Origin: Nilaparvata lugens
Taxonomy: Eukaryota; Arthropoda; Insecta; Hemiptera; Delphacidae
Assembly (NCBI RefSeq): GCF_014356525.2
Contig: NC_052511.1
Location: forward strand, 47,802,182 to 47,866,181
Direction of reading: 5' to 3'
DNA length: 64,000 nucleotides
Positions 1 to 12,745 of this stretch are shown here, piece after piece; position 1 is the first letter of the stretch; each line of letters opens with the position of its first letter. The position numbers were made by a program, and so were the translations under genes. The notes below the pieces were generated by a model. That model was not told the DNA's origin. It saw nothing but the letters and a program-made list of their open reading frames with translations, and did no database searches.

Positions 1-525
1 TCAGCTCTTCTTAGAAGGCAACTTTACTACTGACATTAGCAGTAAATTCATAAATATACTAGAAAGTGAATTTCCACTTAATAATTTCCGAAATAATAAA
101 CACAGAAAAAGAGCCATAGAGGCATGGCTAAACTTGAATTATTTCCAATCGTTGACTTTTATACAATAATCAACTTCATATTATAAATTATATTTTCGAA
201 CACTTCATACGCTAGATTCAAGTTTATATATTACATCCCTGATTAAGCTGATTTACGACTCACACTGGCGCACAAGGAATCTTCCTTTTGCCGGTGTTTT
301 TACCTCACCTACTGTACTTATGCATGTGATCATAAATTGAATCTTCATTTTAAAACTATTGTTTGTACTGTAAAGGATATCATTTCGTTATTATATCTAA
401 TTAAATAAATAATGTATGTATCTTGGTTTAAGTGCAGTAGCATATACTTATATTTATTTTTTGTAAAGCTTTTTTGTATTTTGTTTTTGGCAAAATAAAT
501 TAATTCATTCATTCAAAAATTAAAC
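1..525 (+). mobile_element. 3' end of a LINE-like element (partial, cut by window edge)
   Basis: Frame 2 is open from the edge to TAA at 167-169; the translation ends with a basic helix (NKHRKRAIEAWLNLNYFQSL) of the kind that closes LINE reverse transcriptases. A 350-base AT-rich tail follows, ending in an AAATAAATTAATTCATTCATTC simple repeat. Assignment is by style, not by a clear motif. Confidence 0.35.
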
Positions 526-1140
526 TAAACCTTATTTAAATTCTTAAAAATGATTTTGAACAGTAATAAGTTATTAAAGAGAGCTAGAACCTAGCTGATG
601 GCAGTAAGTTAGTCCACCAAACATGGCGGCCATCTTGTTTGTATGCTCAGGTCCGGTATTTAGGAGGTCCTGTGTGCGCCTGGCCTAACATAGAAGAAAG
701 ATTTGTTTGAAGCCTTTTGCTGTGATGACACAACAATGTATGACGACTTCTGTATCATGCACGTTCATCATGCATGTCCTGTCGTTAGTGGCCACCCTAA
801 TACTGTTCATAAAAAAATAAAATTACTTGGGATGTTTGACGATTTCAGGCGGTGAAAAGTGAACAACTAGGAATGCCACATCCTCCGGACACGATGCTGC
901 AGTCTGATGAGCGGTGAATAGTCTCTCGTTCTCAAGCGGCTCCAAAAACCTCTCATCTGGGCATTCCACAACTGGAACGTTTAAAAAAAAACAAGTTCTC
1001 AAACTCTAAAATTTTAGTTATGATTGAATACCAAACAAACCAGAGGTTTATTCAAAAAAAAAGGATTCTCTGATTGGTTCTTGTGGCATTTGATCATGAT
1101 TAAAAGCTAACAGATACTTGTGCAACTGGGTGTTAGTGTA

Positions 1141-2038
1141 GAGGGTGATTAAAAAAGAATACCACAACTTTGAAAATCTGTATTTAATCAAGGAAACATG
1201 GGCTGTGAATCAAAATTAGTTAGAAGAAGAGCTGTTCTGAATAGTGAGTTGTGCTTTTTCTGGCTCTAAATTTTGTCAAATTACGCAAATATGTTCCAAT
1301 TAATGGTGATTTGAGTGTGATATTTTTGTTTTTTTATTCTGTTTTTAACCATCAAAATTTAAAATTCTTAGTTTTCGTTGTTTTTTCAGTAAAAATGGAC
1401 TAAATTTTAGAAAAGTGAAACCATAAACCTATCTCGGACTTTTAAAATTTTATCTAAATTTGGGAGAGAAATAGTACAAGGAGTATTCTTAGTTTTTCTC
1501 TCACAATCAGTGCTACTTTGTAAAAATTATAAATAAATAAATAAAATGAAGAGTATTAAATTAAGTTTTTCCCCACTAGAAAACAAGTTTACAAATGTTC
1601 AATGTGACCTCTTCCAGACACTCGAGTGATATCAATACGATACTCGAACTCGTTGCACACCCTCAGTAGCATATCGGGCGTAACAGTTTGTATAGCTGCT
1701 ATTTCTCCCTTGAGCTCCTCAATGTTAGCTGGTAGAGGTGGTCGATACACCTTATCTTTAACGTACCCCCATAGAAAAAAATCTCAGGGGTTGAGGTTAG
1801 GGCTTCTTGGAGGCCAGTGATGAAGTGCTCTGTCTCGAGCTGCTTAGCAGCCGATCCATTGCCTTGGATAGTTTTCATTCAAATAGGAACGGACAGATGA
1901 GTGCCAATGGGCCTAAATATGGGACTAAAAAAACTTCAGAGCTTCCTCAAATCGATGACAGATAGTGCTTTACTCTCCGTTTATTATTTGCAGAGTTATC
2001 AATTTTCAAAGTTGTGGTATTCTTTCTGAATCACGGTC
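1141..2038 (-). mobile_element. Tc1/mariner-type element, decayed, TA-flanked
   Basis: Inverted termini share GAATACCACAACTTTGAAAAT and are flanked by TA (1139-1140 and 2039-2040). The minus strand at 1560-1850 translates to the carboxy end of a DD(E/D)-type transposase (FFSMGVRKDKVYRPPLPANI, RVCNEFEYRIDITRVSGRGH). The amino half is lost. Confidence 0.7.
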
Positions 2039-2041
2039 TAT

Positions 2042-2155
2042 TATGAGAATTTGTATTATTTTCCTGTTATGGATTTCTTGCATGTAATTTGATTTTATTG
2101 ATGTTTTGACAAAATAAACAAAATAAAACTGATTTGATTGATTGATTGATTGATA
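2042..2155 (+). mobile_element. LINE 3' tail with TGAT repeat
   Basis: A short AT-rich stretch contains AAATAAACAAAATAAAACTG and ends in TTGA/TGAT repeats, as other LINE tails in this window do. No coding part remains. Confidence 0.4.
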
Positions 2156-2469
2156 TTTCAAATATTGTAAATAGGCCTACATTTACTCACCAAAAAATTG
2201 AAACCAAAAACAGTTGTAGCTTTCTATAAATTGTGTTAAGTTTATGGTTCAAAATGTTCTAGTTTGATTCAAAATTCGCCAATTTTTCTGAGCTTTGAAG
2301 AGCATAATTGTTATTTTAAAAGTGAAAGTGACATAACCTAGATTTCGATTCGGACAGTACGCTATAGTATAGATGGGAAATAGGACAGTTTTGAGCATGA
2401 ACCTGTTGTTTCTTTCCCTGTCCATGGTAAGTATTTGTGTAGAATGTGATAAATAAATTAAACATCATG

Positions 2470-2582
2470 TTTTTGGACTCAGAGGACCTTGAAACGTATA
2501 AAAAACTTGGAATTAGGGTACCTTAATTTATTTTGGAAAGCAATACTTTCCTTACCTATGGTAATAGGGCAAGGAAAGTAAT
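2470..2582 (+). repeat. 3' end of the 'GGGCAAGGAAAGT' repeat family
   Basis: This is the terminal segment shared with 7700-7835, 11850-11970 and 13914-14020: GGACTCAGAGGACCTTGAAA, a TACCTTAATTT stretch, and the end ATAGGGCAAGGAAAGT. Confidence 0.7.
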
Positions 2583-2804
2583 AAAAACAGCTCCTAACTC
2601 ATTAGGTAAAGTAATCTCATTCCAGCTATTATAATTTTATAAATTTACAATATTTATTTATCATTTACAATCAACTTAAGGACAAAAGAAACAGACTACA
2701 GTCCAAAACTTCTTTTCATCCCAATTTCATAAAATAAATTGTCCAAATAAAGGTAATACAGTAATATTAATAACATAATTAGTATTATAAAAACATTTAC
2801 TCAC

Positions 2805-3044
2805 CAATAAAAACCGCCCCCGACTCATTAGGTGAGGTAACTTCATCGGACCGTACCACAGTTCCATTTTCGAGAGTGATGTCCTCACCCGCCTTGAGGC
2901 GCCCCAAAAGGGGCCCCGGGGGAACCCCTTTTTCGACGCATTTTTCCAAAATGAGCGCCCCGGGCCGGTCGTGCAGACGGCATATGTATGCCATCGAAAC
3001 TGTTCCCACTGCAGGATCCAACCGACGTCTTTTGGGCTCTGTAT
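2805..3044 (-). CDS. RNaseZ: RNaseZ exon 5 (last exon in window)
   Basis: The exon runs from an acceptor ending GATGAAG to a GTGAGT donor at 2804. It encodes a basic stretch (PKRRRLDP) followed by VGTVSMAYICRLHDRPGALI and a segment ending TSPNESGAVFIG. This is the strand equivalent to VVAFICKLHLKRGNF in human ELAC2. One base is carried to the next exon, which must lie beyond the window start. Confidence 0.88.
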
Positions 3045-6000
3045 CTTCATCAAAAATAAAATTAATTAATTAATTAAAAAATAATAATTAGATAAATTAT
3101 AGTTCTGTGAAAGCCATGTAAATACTGACATAATTGTCGACTGAGTCATTGTCAATATTGTAGAACCGTTCCATAATTGAATAAAAACACACATTTGTTG
3201 TCAAATTCTACACAGTTTAATTCGGTTCACGACCAAGGTTTCGTGACCAAACCGGTCACATTTTCAAGTTGACTGTCAACTTGTCAACAGACACGAAACC
3301 ATGGTCGTGAACCGAATAAAACTGTATAGAATTTGACAACATATGTGTGTTTTTATTCAATTATGGAACATAATTGAACACAATTCATAATTCATTGAAT
3401 TATAAGGTTGGGCAGGGAGGTATGGACGATTTGAAATAACAGTTACACACTTATTTTTAAACGAAACTCAAAATTTATCTCTTAGTGTGTACCTTGGATG
3501 TTGCCATTATAAACATTAAAGAGGAAAAAATTAAAACATTGATTTTGTACGAAAAATAACATCTGTTTCCATACAATCCAGTAGACGTTGTGAGAAGATG
3601 TCCATACTCCTCTGAAGCATTGCACATGGTACCGTTCGAATTTATTGTGTTATTGTTCCACTCAGTGCTTCAAGGGTTCGTGGTTTGTTTATGTGTACAC
3701 GTGCTTTTAGGTAGCCCCATAAAACTAATTATTAGCCATTATTTTTTTCGAGAAAACGGTCGAACTGTCACTGTCAATACAGATCGTTACCTACCGACGC
3801 TGCGTGAATTGTTTCTGCCAAATTGAGGAGATGACGTATCAACTAGGGATGGGTATCGAAAGACAAAATATCGATGTTTTGAACATCGATGTTTTTTTCT
3901 CCTAAACATCGATAAGTGAAAAACATCGAACAGTAAACATCGATGTTTTAAACATCGACGTGTTGCCGTACATTTTACGGAAGATTATTATATCCTTAGA
4001 GTAACTCAGATAGTGAAATCAATTTTCTTTTTCATGTACATGTAAAAGAAAGGGACAGAGCTTTCAAAAAGTAGTTGACAATAAAGGAATATTATTGATT
4101 GGCAGCAATGAAACTGAAAGTTAATAAATTGTTTGTAGTTGTAGGTAATCAGACTCTACGTTATCAACGGAGATTGATATTTAATCGAATATAAAAAAGA
4201 AAATCCAAAAATCTAAAATATTGTTTTATAGATTTGAATATTGTTTAGTATAAGAGAAATTAAGACGGTATTATTCTTTTAACCAAATCTCGAAATACTT
4301 AAAAATACAAAAAACAACTCCTAAAGTGACTACAATTTTATCTGGAGCTATTGTTTCAATATTTTAACTGTTACTAACTGGAATTACAACAATTTTAGAC
4401 TTGGTATTCAAGTAACAGTCTTTCAAATAATTGAAGTCAGGTTGTGACTAGAAAGATACATCAACTCTATTATAGTTCACAAGATTTGTCATCTTCATAG
4501 TTGAGTCAGAAACCTCTCGGGATATCCTCGAAGATTCTGTCTTGGGATTTCATCCTTAGCTAAATTTTAGCAATCTTTGTTACTCATAATCGTATTCATT
4601 CAATACCTGATAGTTTTATTTGGGAAATGAGAATGAATAGAGGTGTTTTTTATGGCTATCTACACTCCATACTAAACGAGGACCTCTATTCCAGAGCTAG
4701 ATTAATAATTGGTACTAAACGTATGTTGAGGAAAGCACTTGTAATAAGAAAAACTCTTTCTTCCTAAGAAACAAAAATCCGACCTCTTATTCAATTATAA
4801 ATAGGTATCTAACCTTGACAAGGGCCACAGTTATGTAAATCTTCAAGAGTATCCAACAGTCTCACATAAAAATACAGAGAGCCTGATTGAAAAATTCCTT
4901 TTTGGTGTGAAAAACATCGAATGACCGATGTCTAGGTAAAACCATCGATAAGTGAAAAACATCGAACAGTAAACATCGATGTTTGATGTTGAAACATCGA
5001 TGTTTCTAAACATCGATTTATCGATACCCATCCCTAGTATCAACGTCAATACTGTATGGTTTCAAGAAGATGGGGCGACATGCCATAAATCGAGAGCAGC
5101 TATGGAATATCTAAGGCAGACCTTCCCTGGACGCCTCATTTCGTTGCGTGTAGATGTAGAGTGGCCTTCTCGGTCACCGGACCTGTTACTTGTGACTATT
5201 TTCTATGGGGCTACCTAAAAACACGTGTATACATAAACCACGAACCGTTGAAGCCCTGAGTGAAACAATAACACAATAAATTCGAGCGGTACCACGTGCA
5301 ATGCTTCAGAGGAGTATGGACAACTTCTCACTACGTCTACAGGAGTGTATGGACAAAAATGAACAGTATTAAACAGATTTTATTTTTCGTACATTATCAA
5401 TGTTTTAATTTTTCCTCTTTAATTTTAATAACACGAGTTATTAACAAAAAGTTATTAACTTGACTGAATCGTCAAAAATTTCTCTTGACAAAAGTTAATA
5501 ACTCATGTTTCTAACAGAAAATTCCTTGTTATTAACAAGATCTTGTTATCAATATAATTGTCTTCCATATGATTTCATTTAACGAGACTATTCATAATTA
5601 TGATATAACAGCCGGAATAAAAAGCAAAAAATCTGGTGTGGCGCACTGACACAACTTTCCATGCCATTATGAAAATTGATCACCTGACGCTAGTGTTCAT
5701 GCGCATCTCATGTCTACTATTCAAAGATTTATCTGAGCCAGCTGGTGTCAGGACAATAACGCTGGATACACACGAGATCTGCTATCTCTTCATAGTGAAT
5801 GATTTAATAGAATCAACAGTTGCCAACAGTTTGCAATTGAATAATCACATTTTCTAGGATTTCGAGCTTATTCTCAATTGTAGGTGAAAATGTTACTGAA
5901 CATTAATATTGTAGATATTTTCATGCTCAATCTTTTCCACTTGAAATTGTGCCTGACCTTTTTAAAGGTGATAAAGAAGATAATTTTGAATAAACTTTAG

Positions 6001-9000
6001 AATTTTAGAAATAGGCCGACACATCTAGAAAATACCTGAGTCTATACCTAATTCATGCAGGTGAACGGGCTAGAGTCAAGAAAACTTCAATTAATCTTGC
6101 CATGCCTGATTTAATAGGTTTATACTATAGAATAACACTACAATTTGAAAATAATTGAAAAATACAAACAGCTTCAATAAACATTGGCAACTAAAATCGA
6201 ACAACAGAAACAACAATTTCATGTTACTTTGTTGACATTCTTCATCTGATTCGGGGGCGCATTACTATCCCCGTTTAGATAGCAACACGTCACAAAACCA
6301 AACAATATCAGTCATCAAATAACAAGTTAATTTCAACATGAAATTACTCAAGAAAGAAAAGCCCGTTGAACCCAAGTTTCGTCGATAGTAACCCATATAA
6401 CCCATTTCATAATAATTTTGAATCCCCACTTTTGATTGACATTCTCGAATGAACCTTTGTTTCACTACACTGCACTTTCGTTGGTCTGTACGTTGCTTTA
6501 TCGTCTGGGATACAGTACCTTGTTTTTGGCGGTGAACTTTTACCGGTTGAATTTGGCTTGACGGCGACGTCCTCTTACGTCCCTAGACCTGTCGTCTGAA
6601 CGGGTGTCTTGAAGCGGTGTTACATAAAGTTGCGGAACCAAAGGGGTGGTAGTACAAGAAGTTGGTTTGGGGACACACATGAACCGCTTAGCGGTTATTT
6701 GAAGAAACAATTATTCGTACATGATGAAGAAACACAATTAAACTTTTCAGGACATGGCACTACTAGAAAATTTAAATTTTAATAAAAATAAAACTAGCTC
6801 CTACATTAACTAATTATATAAAGTTGTAAACTTGCCCAAAAAGGGCGAAACATAATGACTACATCTTTACTCTCGTAGTGCTCCTAGCAAAGTGTCCTCT
6901 GAAACGTAATCTGGTCTCGCGGTTGGGGAATCCCCCCACTACTGTATTTAGAAACAGGTTTCCTATTGGGCGAAGGGAATCAATTTGACCAATTGTCGCG
7001 TGGCTTCTAGAGCCTTTGGACCAAATAGTAACTGCAAAATCGGTAGTTTGTTATAATTTCAATGCTTGCTGTTTTCCAGCTTATCGCAATTTATGTCGCG
7101 ACAGGAAGGCTAAGTTTTAGAGATAATTCCATAATCTACATTCCTCGACGACTCGGAGCCACAATTTTTAAATATCTATCATGGGAAACTCGAAGTCATG
7201 GTCGTTCATAATAGAGAGAGAAAATAATTTATTTCGCTAACTCACTTACAATAATGGCTCTAGTCTATTGCGTATTAAATTAACTATTATAACTTGGGAA
7301 AAGGCCTGAATTAAAAATAGTGCTCGGCACAAAATTGTTTGTGTAAATTGTATCTGAAGCCTCATAATTGATAATCTAAATTAAAACTTTGCATGGATGG
7401 GGCGGAGTTCCTGAAATTTTTACAGATATGGGACTTGTGGCAGTTGATAGAGCTTATCAATGACAATTTTGAGTATAAATTTGATCAAAATCATTGTTGC
7501 CGTTTATCGCGAAAACCCCTGTTTTTGAAAACATTTCCGCCATTTTAGCCGCCATCTTGAATTATTGCATTCAATCGAAATTGTTCATGTCAGATCCTTA
7601 TATTGTAAGGACCTTAAGTTCCAAATTTCAAATCATTCCGTTAATTGGGAGATGAGATATCGTTTACACAGACACACATACACTCACACACACATACAGA
7701 CCAAAACCCAAAAACCACTTTTTTGGACTCAGGGGACCTTAAAACGTATAGAAATTTAGAAATTTGGGTACCTTAATTTTTTTCCGGAAAGCAATACTTT
7801 CCTTACGGTACCTATGGTAATAGGGCAAGGAAAGTGAAAATTTGAGTTTCATTTAAAAATAAGTGTGTACATGTTATTTCAAATCATCCATACATCCATA
7901 CCTCCCTGCCCAACCCTGTATATAAACTTTATAGAACAATATTTTTATTGAGATACTAGCAGGTAACCCGTGCTCCGCACTGGAAATAATTTTTCACCTA
8001 TTCAAAGTATGAGACAACTCACCACAGTCTACAGACGAACTTCGCTTCTTCTTTTTCTTTTTTTCTTCTCCGCCCCTCCAACTCCTCCATTTTGTTCAGG
8101 CTGGGGTTCTCTCTCGTAGGCATAGTAATCTATGTCATCATCAGTAGTCTCCCCCTCTGTGCCCGATGAAGATCCCACCTCTTGTCTGCAATAAAACAAA
8201 ATTATTCATTAATCCTATTATATTAAGCGAGCAATTTCTGTATATATTTATTGGTTATTTATACGGTTATTCATATGGTTATAAGATTGTTTATGTCCAA
8301 CGGATCTCGAAAACGGCTCTAACGATTTTCACTAAATTTGGATTTTTGGTTTACAATATAAAAATTCGATTGCACGAGGTCTCATCCCTGGGAAAACTCG
8401 CTGAAGGACATTAAAAGGATAATAATTCATCCTTGAAAAACAGCTGAGACTTTCGTCATCTGTGGATAATGGAAGTGAGTGAGTGCGTCAGTGGAAAATC
8501 AAAATACCTCATCCCCGAAATTCATTAACTGACGTATAGCCAGCTGTAGAATATAAACAGGACCTGAAAGATGAAGAAACCTTAGAGCTGCATTTACACC
8601 AAAGTTATTAACAAAATGTTGATAACTTGATCCTTATAGATTTTATTAGATTGAACATAACTTATCATACACATGATGAACATAATATGTTATTGTCAAG
8701 TTCCGTTCAATCTAATAGAATCTATAAGAACTAAGTTATTAACATTTTGTTGATAACTTTGGTGTAAACCTAGCTTAAGGGTTTCAAAGGTAAAATAAGT
8801 GAACAAAACATGGCATTTCATTCTAAATTGAAAATATCAGTTTTCAAAGTTAATCATTATTTGACAATTTCAAGTGATTAGTGAGTGTTATTTTGTTATT
8901 CAATTTGGATTGTAAACAATCTAAATTGGAACTTTTCTGTTTTCAAATGTTTGGACTGGAAATTCGACCTGAATTCAAGTGTATGGAACATAGCCTTCTT

Positions 9001-12000
9001 TTTAGACTAATTATAGTGTTTAAATGAAAATTCGGGGAAGAAACAGTTTTGGGCTTTGCATAGTAGTCCTTCCCCAATCATATTAAAGAATTGTGTTTTG
9101 TTTATCAATAAATAAATAACGAGCGAAGCTCGGTACCCCGATATTGACTTTCATTAACAGAGATCCTTTCAGATGTTCTGCCTTACAGTATTACTCAAAC
9201 TAACTCAAACTAAAAACAAAAACCATCAAGACTGTGAAACCATTTTAGGTTAGGAACACTTTGTTGCCTCAGCTCGACTAGTTTGTTCGGCCGGATAGAG
9301 CCGGAAAATCCCATTCAATTCGGATCGAAAAATTGATCTGCCGTATGAACTGGTTGCAATGGACGAGATTCTATAGCTTTGTTTGTTGGGGGATCGTTCG
9401 GACGAGTTCTGTCGCGTACGGCCGATGCTAGTTCGGACGAAAACGGTTCTCTAGTGGACGGCCCACCTTAGGTGGACGGATCAGCCGAAAACTACCGAAC
9501 TCGTCCGAACGATCCCCCAACAAAGAAAGCTATAGATGCTCGTCCATTGCAACCGGTTCATACGTCCGTTCACGGCCGTCTCCGGCCGATCAAGTTTTCG
9601 ATCCGAATTGAATGGGATTTTCCGGCTCTATCAGTCCGATATTTTAATCTGTTTATATTATTGTTGTATTTAAACTATTGGTTAACTTGGCCTGACTACC
9701 TCGATTTTTATCAGTACTTTTGTTCTTTGAATTATATTCAGGATAGATTATTTTTTTGTATTTTTTAGTTCTTATTATTTTTTATTGTATTTCTTTTCTC
9801 AACTTTAATATATTTTATCTATTGTCATTATTATTTATTAAGTTAAGTTTTGCTTGTTTTGAACTGTCCTTTAGTTCTGTTCAGTGATGCTCCTGCAATG
9901 CGAACGTGAAGGTCTTTGCATGCAGTATTTTATTTTGTGCATTAATTATGGTGTATTTTTGTAAAACAGAGTAGCTGTGCTAGATTACATTTCATCATCC
10001 CATAATGAGAATTAATACAATTAGTATTATCAGCAAATTTCATATTTATTCGGTTGAAAAGTTGTATTGTTTTATTATTCTTATTTGCTATCTTTTTTTA
10101 GTTTTGTGCGCTGTTCTGTTGTTGTAAATTGGATGCGAAATAAAGAATCTTAATCTTAATCCGAAGTCGAGCTGAGACAACATCATCCTAACCTCAAAAT
10201 TATTTCACAGTCTTGTCTGCTTTTGTTTTTTGAACTTGTTCTGTTTTATAAATATTTTCTATTATGTTTGTGAGTAAACACACACACAGAAGAATGACTT
10301 TCCCTACTAACTAGCTTGCCACTTCACTTTCTGGCAACCAGCCAACTACTCAACTAGACTGACGAAAACTATTCCAATGGACGACCGTGTTCGGCCAAAT
10401 TGACGGCCGGCAGATTCGTCCGATCCAACGGCCGAACAGATCGGTTGAATACGGTTCCAGTGGACGGTTACCCTAACCTTGACCTGCTGATTTTTTATCA
10501 CTGATTGAACAAATAAATGAACGGAAGAATTAAAGAACAGATTACCTTTGTTTCGCGCTGGCTCTATCCAAAGAGACGGCTTCAGATCGTCGATTTGTTG
10601 TGGTTTCACCGATATCTAACGGCACGTAAGTTACTTTCATCACGTTATCTTCGAAGTGGTCCACCTCTTTATAGTTGGACGTGTTGATCTTCAAGTGATT
10701 CAGCACTATGAACCGTTTGGCTGCTTTGAATATGTCGTCCTGTTATACAGAAAACACACAGAATTTGTTGAAGATAGTATAACATTGATGGATTCAAACA
10801 CAAATAAAACAGATATTAATTAAAGTGTAGAATATTACTCAAATTCAAAGTGATGAATTGTCATAACATTTGAAATATTATTATTATTCATCACTATTCT
10901 ATTTTTTCAGTAAGTAGGCTAAACGGTTCAGAAAAGAGTGACATGAGATGAAAGAAGTAAAATAAGATGGAAACAAATAAACACAAGAAGAAGATATTGA
11001 GCGTTAGGATGAAGTGGAAGGAGAAAAACGGAAAAGAGAGGATGAACGTCACAAGGAGAAAAATCTGGTGTGGTACACTCAAACAACTTTCCTTTCTCAT
11101 TGATCTATGAGCCTCATTAATGAGGATAATTTAGGGGAATAACAATATGCCGATTGGTGGCTAAATAATTAAAACTATGATTATACTATTGTTATTGTTT
11201 CAGAGTACATTTTCCTTTGTTTGAATTATGAAATTTGAGGATTTTTTAAAAGTTTTCAAAACAGCTGTTCTACAAATAAAATATCGACATGTGTTCTTTT
11301 GAATAAGCTGCTCTACCTACCTACCTCACGCACGAGAAGGAGGTTACAAAGTAAATTTCTCAGGGATGGGGTGGACCCCCTGTTAGTTTCCCAGGGAGGA
11401 GACTCATGCCAGTTAATAGAGCTGATAAATAACTATACAGGTTATGAATTTGAAAAGAATCGGTCAAGTCATTTTCGAGAAAAACGTGAAAAACATGTTT
11501 TTATAGTAATTATCTTCCATTTTTCTCAAGAATATTACGGAGCTCCTGCAATTTTCCCAGAAATGAGGCTCATGTCAGTTGATAGGGCTTATGAATAGCT
11601 GCTATCTACGTATAAATTTGAAGAAAATCGTTAGAGCCGTTTTCGAGAAAACCGTGAAAAACAAGGTTTTTTAGTAAATATTATCCGCCATTTTTTCCGC
11701 CATTTTGAATTCAATTTTATTGAATTTCTTACTGTCAGATCCTCATGGTATAAGGACCTTAAGTTTAAAATTTCAAGTCAATCGGTTGATTAGGAATGGA
11801 GTTATCGTGTTCTCAGACAACCACACACCCACACACACAGACCAACACCCAAAAAACATGTTTTTGGACTCAGGGGACCTTGAAACGTATAGTAAACTTG
11901 AAATAAGGGTACCTCAATTATTTGGGAAAGCAATACTTTCCTTACCTATGGTAATAGGGCAAGGAAAGTAACAAGAAGAAGATATTGAGCGTTAGGATGA

Positions 12001-12704
12001 AGTGGAAGGAGAAAAACGGAAAAGAGAGGATGAACGTAAAAAGGAGAAAGAGAAGGCGTAGAAGCAGAAGAAGTTAAATATGATACAGTGAAGTCCACGG
12101 AGGAGGTGGAGGAGGAGGAGAAAAAATAGAAAAGAAAGAATTAAGAGATATAAAAGGGGTCGACTGGTCTGTGGTCTCAGTTGCTGATCAGCACCAATGT
12201 ATTCGCCAGGGCCATATTCACAGTCACCGGCAAGGATATGGCTGTCTTCGTCAACCAGTGGGTTCGCACCGGGGGTCACGCCAAGTTCAACTTGGGGTTC
12301 GTTTTCAATAGGAAAAGGTAACTAACTGTAATGGGATTCAATTTAATCTGTTAGTATTCCTCATGAATAGTATCATTACTTCTCATTCTTTCAATACTGA
12401 GGCCCAGTCGCCCAGTTGCACATAATTAAGAGTTAAATTCAAATTTTCAATTTTTTTTAATTCAAATTCAAATTTATTCACACTCATAAATACATATACA
12501 GAAACCAAATAGAGTCTAGCTTGACAAATACAACAATAATCCATCTAAAATTTAATAATAGATTGTAAGTAATAGTATATAATATAATAATATATTATAA
12601 TATAATATTAATGTGAACAATAACTGCTCACAAAGTGCTTCATGAAGCACTTGTCCGTGAGCAGGAGTTGAGGTTTAATCGGTTATAGGAGGAGAAAAAA
12701 GCCT

Positions 12705-12745
<41 letters not shown>

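Larger units (their letters stand above)
3405..7915 (+). mobile_element. mariner-like transposon remnant, rearranged, carrying later insertions
   Basis: The two outer ends are inverted copies (GGTTGGGCAGGGAGGTATGG at left and its complement near 7900). Transposase is split by a hAT element. Segment 3720-3843 encodes ISHYFFRENGRTVTVNTDRY; segment 5037-5390 encodes VWFQEDGATCHKSRAAMEYL and WPSRSPDLL, with stops further on. The left 3500-3718 stretch is an inverted copy of the 3' end, so the copy is head-to-head duplicated. Bases ~5425-7845 are a block of later insertions. Confidence 0.7.
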
